The translations under genes were made by a program, and so were the position numbers. Positions 22,217-25,148 of a stretch of DNA of 25,148 nt are shown here, piece after piece (the stretch's first letter is position 1; every line of letters begins with the position of its first letter). The stretch comes from Avelusimicrobium sp963660385. Its GTDB lineage: Bacteria; Elusimicrobiota; Elusimicrobia; Elusimicrobiales; Elusimicrobiaceae. The notes beneath the pieces are model-generated. The model saw only the letters and a list, made by a program, of their open reading frames with translations, was not told where the DNA came from and did not search any database. The stretch covers positions 1-25,148 of the forward strand of contig CAVKWQ010000019.1 of NCBI GenBank assembly GCA_963660385.1, written 5' to 3'.

Positions 22217-23638
22217 ATGAACTTACGTTTTTTTACTTTATTACTTGCCGTCTGTTTCGTGGGAGTTACCCCCCTGCAAGCCCAAAAAGGTATTTTAAAA
22301 TCTTTTACCGCCGCTAAAATCGTCCACCCGGCTAGGATTTTATCGGAATCGGAATTCCATTTATTATCCTCTAACCTCTACGCCATAGACCAAACGCGCA
22401 AGGCCTTAATCAAAAATCCGAACTGGGCGTTTACGCCGGAATTTAACGCTTCCCGCGGCCATTTAAAAGCCTTGGGGCTTCCCCTGCCGCAAGTACCCGC
22501 CGCACGCGCCACCGCCGCAGAGCGGACCCGCTTTTTACAACAAACAGTACAAACCTTAGAACAAGAGCGTAAAGCCCTCGGGCAACTGTTGGATAAAAAA
22601 ACATCTTCCACCGCCCCCGTAAACCGTGTAACGTGGAACCGCCAAACGGCCGCCTTGGCCCGGGCGACCAACGCCTCGGACCAATACGACGTTTTAGACA
22701 GCGAAACGCCGGAACTGCACTGGGGCACCCCGGGACTAGACGAAGTATGGGTAATTCCGATGCCGGAGCCGGACCACGTCGGGCTGACGTCCGCCGCCTT
22801 AAACGGGCGTGAGGTAATTGAACGCATTGTGGACAGCAAGGCGGACACGCTCCCCCAACTGTTAGACAACATTTTGCACGACCCGGATATTTCCCCCGCC
22901 ACCAAAACGGAAATGATGATGACGGTGGCCAACGCTTCGCAAGGTTTATCGTTTTATTTCGTCCAAGAATATATGGGAACCTTCCGGGAAATTCCGCAAC
23001 TGCTTTTAGACCCCGAAGGCACGCCCTTCCAGGCCGCCCCCGCCGCGCTAAATTACGCGGAACGCGTACAGATAGCCCTCGTCAAAAAATTACAGCAAAA
23101 TGGATTATGGACGGAAGAAGATTTTGAACACTTTGCGGACGTATCCGCCCTTTTCCCCACGAACCGCGCCAACCTTATTTTAGGGGCCGTAACGTATTTG
23201 GACCCGTCCGCCGCCTTGTATTTGTTGGAACACCCGCAGGATGTGGCAGGCGTAAAGAAAATTGCGCAAGCCGTCCAAGCCGCCCGGGCCGAAAAAGATG
23301 CCTTGTGGCCCAATGGAAATATATCGTATAAAATACCTTTTGATGTGGCCACCAAACAATTTAAGAAGAACCGCTTGGCGGTTTTAGACGCCCAACACGA
23401 AAAGTTAGAGGGGTTACTCGGCAAACTGATGGAGCGCGAGGACTTTTTGGACCTGCGCGCGCCCAGTTTGTTAAAACAAGCCCAAGCAAAAGCCTCCCCC
23501 GCCGATACGGAGCACCAACTGTGGCAAGCCGCCACGCAGGCTTCCTTTGCCGCCCAGCGCGAACGCTTAAACCGCCTGAAAACCCAAGTATTGGACCGCT
23601 TAGGCGAGGTGGAAGAGGAAATAGATTTACTTAAATAA
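22217..23638 (+). CDS. Secreted protein of unknown function (473 aa)
   Basis: I do not recognise a family. The signal peptide is clear (about residues 1-22, cut after LQA before QK). The mature protein is alanine-rich and mostly helical, with charged helices such as ERTRFLQQTVQTLEQERKAL and a C-terminal coiled coil (about 440-473, RLNRLKTQVLDRLGEVEEEI). A central segment (about 165-260) is less regular, with LHWGTPGLDEVWVIPMPEPD. No cysteine remains after the signal peptide, and there is no membrane anchor and no lipobox, so it is probably periplasmic or released. The start at 22217 is set by AGGAG. Its layout (signal peptide, helical domains, no known fold) resembles the 846-residue protein at 4362-6902, but I see no clear sequence match. 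Confidence 0.82.
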   Translation: MNLRFFTLLLAVCFVGVTPLQAQKGILKSFTAAKIVHPARILSESEFHLLSSNLYAIDQTRKALIKNPNWAFTPEFNASRGHLKALGLPLPQVPAARATAAERTRFLQQTVQTLEQERKALGQLLDKKTSSTAPVNRVTWNRQTAALARATNASDQYDVLDSETPELHWGTPGLDEVWVIPMPEPDHVGLTSAALNGREVIERIVDSKADTLPQLLDNILHDPDISPATKTEMMMTVANASQGLSFYFVQEYMGTFREIPQLLLDPEGTPFQAAPAALNYAERVQIALVKKLQQNGLWTEEDFEHFADVSALFPTNRANLILGAVTYLDPSAALYLLEHPQDVAGVKKIAQAVQAARAEKDALWPNGNISYKIPFDVATKQFKKNRLAVLDAQHEKLEGLLGKLMEREDFLDLRAPSLLKQAQAKASPADTEHQLWQAATQASFAAQRERLNRLKTQVLDRLGEVEEEIDLLK

Positions 23639-23642
23639 TGCC

Positions 23643-23678
23643 TTCCCGGCCGGAGTTTTCTGTGCCGGGAAATTTTTT
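23643..23678 (+). terminator. Terminator of the 473-residue protein gene
   Basis: Arms ttcccggc (23643-23650) and gccgggaa (23664-23671), then ATTTTTT. It begins four bases past the stop codon. Confidence 0.9.
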
Positions 23679-23712
23679 ATCTATACAAAAAGCCCTTTTC
23701 TTTAAATAAATA

Positions 23713-23746
23713 AAATGCTATGCTGGAATTTCAGACGGTAGCATTT
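23713..23746. promoter_or_regulatory. Inverted repeat over the phosphorylase promoter, possible operator
   Basis: Perfect 8-base arms aaatgcta (23713-23720) and tagcattt (23739-23746), 18 bases apart. The left arm covers the extended -10 and the right arm lies just after the expected start point, a position where a repressor could block transcription. It could also form a hairpin in DNA. Confidence 0.45.
23716..23724 (+). promoter_or_regulatory. Extended -10 promoter of the nucleoside phosphorylase gene
   Basis: TGCTATGCT; start near 23731, leader about 38 bases with AAGGAGG at 23753-23759. Only a weak -35 (TTTTCT). Confidence 0.6.
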
Positions 23747-23768
23747 AAATACAAGGAGGCAGCACCCT

Positions 23769-25082
23769 ATGAGAATGATTGATGTAATTATCAAAAAACG
23801 CGGAGGCAAAGCCCTAACCCAAGAGGAATTTAACTTCGTTGCGCAAGGCGCGGCAAAAGGCACCGTGCCCGATTACCAACTTTCCGCCTTCTTAATGGCC
23901 TGCTTTTTAAATCCCCTTTCCGACAAAGAAACCGCCCTTTTTACCAAGGCAATGGCCCACTCGGGCGGACGGCTTGATTTTTCTTCCACCAAACTCCCCA
24001 AGGTAGATAAACACTCCACGGGCGGTGTGGGCGACGGTATTTCTATGGCGTTGGCCCCGCTGGTGGCTTGCGGCGGCGTAGCCGTGCCGATGATGTCCGG
24101 CCGCGGTTTGGGCCACACGGGCGGTACGCTTGATAAATTGGAATCTATGAAGAATTTTGAAGTGCGCGTACCTGTCAAACTGATTTACCGCCAAATCCAA
24201 AAATTAAATGTTTGTATGTTCGGCCAAACCAAGGACCTCGCTCCGGCCGATAAAAAACTCTACTCCCTGCGCGACGCCACCGGCACCGTGGAAAGCCGCC
24301 CGCTTATCGTAGCGAGTATCCTTTCCAAAAAATACGCCGAAGGCGTGGACAGCCTGTTAATGGACGTGAAATACGGTTCCGGCGCGTTTATGCAGAAACT
24401 GGAAGACAGCCGCAAATTGGCCCGCGCGCTCGTCAGCACCGCCAAACTCTTGGGGCTTAAATGCCGCGCGCTTATTACGTATATGGACCAGCCGTTGGGC
24501 CACGCTATCGGCAACGCCAACGAAATGCGCCAGGCAATCCAAATTTTAAAAGGCGACAAAAACCTCGCGCCCGACTTTTACGAACTCTTGATTGAAGAAG
24601 CCGCCAATATGCTCGTCATCAGCGGCAAGGTAAAAGACATCAAAAAAGCCCGCGCGTTAATGGAAGAAAAGATTGAAAACGGCGAAGCCGCCGCCAAACT
24701 GCGCGAAATGGTCAAATGGCAGGGCGGAGACCCCAAAGCCGTGGACGATCCGGAAGGCTATTTCAAGGATGCCAAACTGAAAGTGGAAATCAAGGCCGCT
24801 GCGGACGGATATGTACAGCATATTGATGCCAAAACCGCCGGTATGGCGGGCGTACTGCTTGGCGCCGGGCGCAACACGATGGAAGACGTGATTGACTATG
24901 GCGCGGGCATTTGGCTCTCCAAAAAATCGGGCGATACCGTCAAAAAAGGCGATGTAATTGCCACGCTCTACGCATCCGACAAAAAGCGCTTGGAAGACGG
25001 CGCCGAACTCTTCAAGAAAGCGCTCAAAACGGGCAAAAAGAAACCGGCCGCCTACAAAATCATCAAAGAAGTTATCAAATAA
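23769..25082 (+). CDS. pdp: Pyrimidine-nucleoside phosphorylase
   Basis: A 437-residue cytosolic enzyme that splits uridine, thymidine or deoxyuridine with phosphate to the base and (deoxy)ribose 1-phosphate, in nucleoside salvage. The N terminus (MRMIDVIIKKRGGKALTQEE) follows Bacillus Pdp closely, which supports the start at 23769. The phosphate-binding KHSTGGVGD is at 81-89 and the family signature MSGRGLGHTGGTLDKLE at about 110-126. Length matches Pdp (about 433) and thymidine phosphorylase DeoA (440). Specificity for uridine as well as thymidine is inferred from the Bacillus-like N terminus and is not certain. It has its own extended -10 promoter and terminator, so it is monocistronic here. 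Confidence 0.93.
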   Translation: MRMIDVIIKKRGGKALTQEEFNFVAQGAAKGTVPDYQLSAFLMACFLNPLSDKETALFTKAMAHSGGRLDFSSTKLPKVDKHSTGGVGDGISMALAPLVACGGVAVPMMSGRGLGHTGGTLDKLESMKNFEVRVPVKLIYRQIQKLNVCMFGQTKDLAPADKKLYSLRDATGTVESRPLIVASILSKKYAEGVDSLLMDVKYGSGAFMQKLEDSRKLARALVSTAKLLGLKCRALITYMDQPLGHAIGNANEMRQAIQILKGDKNLAPDFYELLIEEAANMLVISGKVKDIKKARALMEEKIENGEAAAKLREMVKWQGGDPKAVDDPEGYFKDAKLKVEIKAAADGYVQHIDAKTAGMAGVLLGAGRNTMEDVIDYGAGIWLSKKSGDTVKKGDVIATLYASDKKRLEDGAELFKKALKTGKKKPAAYKIIKEVIK

Positions 25083-25096
25083 GTTACAAACGTTAT

Positions 25097-25130
25097 GAAA
25101 CTCCCCGGGCTCACGCCCGGGGTTTCTTTT
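25097..25130 (+). terminator. Terminator of the nucleoside phosphorylase gene
   Basis: Arms ccccgggc (25103-25110) and gcccgggg (25115-25122), loop tcac, flanked by gaaa/tttc and followed by a T-rich run. Confidence 0.9.
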
Positions 25131-25148
25131 GCTCCAAAATTTCAGCGT

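Overview
The window looks like a chromosomal segment of a Gram-negative, fermentative anaerobe. My best guess is a gut Elusimicrobiota bacterium (about 0.6 sure). That guess rests on a stand-alone SWIB protein, an ATP-type PEP carboxykinase next to an aminotransferase, a pilin-like domain fused to a membrane protein, long secreted proteins with no recognisable family, and palindromic intergenic repeats. No rRNA or phylogenetic marker is present, so the assignment is inference. Genes are dense, mostly on the minus strand, with clear Shine-Dalgarno sites and hairpin terminators.

Layout. 1-633 is non-coding and filled with short palindromic repeats plus an imperfect ~104 bp direct repeat. 634-1303 (minus) holds a minimal MGMT-type alkyltransferase and a SWIB protein. 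1422-4248 (minus) is an aminotransferase-pckA operon with a one-base gap, linking aspartate/oxaloacetate to PEP. 4362-6902 (minus) is an 846-residue secreted protein of unknown function. 7023-10173 (minus) is an overlapping operon DUF2157-DUF4401-GDYXXLXY-mrp. A divergent alpha/beta hydrolase follows (10233-11057, plus), then tRNA-Ser(CGA).

11231-12628 is the most accessory-looking part: mirrored pieces of the tRNA 3' end, two hairpins with different stems but the same CTGC loop, and a small pair of genes (secreted protein and helix-turn-helix protein). 12727-17694 returns to core functions: an MsbA-like ABC exporter, a DksA-family zinc-finger protein, an RDD/pilin-like fusion, and a sodium/sugar symporter whose sugar-contact residues closely follow vSGLT.

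17882-22058 is an envelope cluster: a diverged LemA paralogue convergent with an operon of LTA-synthase-like phosphotransferase, canonical LemA and HtpX protease. 22217-23638 is a second long secreted orphan, and 23769-25082 is a pyrimidine-nucleoside phosphorylase with its terminator.

Two regulatory patterns recur. At least nine promoters carry an extended -10 (TGn followed by TAnnnT) with little or no -35. Three genes (DUF2157, hydrolase, secreted protein at 11597) have a -10 box ending exactly six bases before the ATG and no Shine-Dalgarno, as expected for leaderless mRNAs. I found no CRISPR array, transposase, phage gene cluster or defence system. The best candidates for something undescribed are the tRNA-Ser downstream structure, the RDD-pilin fusion and the LemA/HtpX/LemA cluster.
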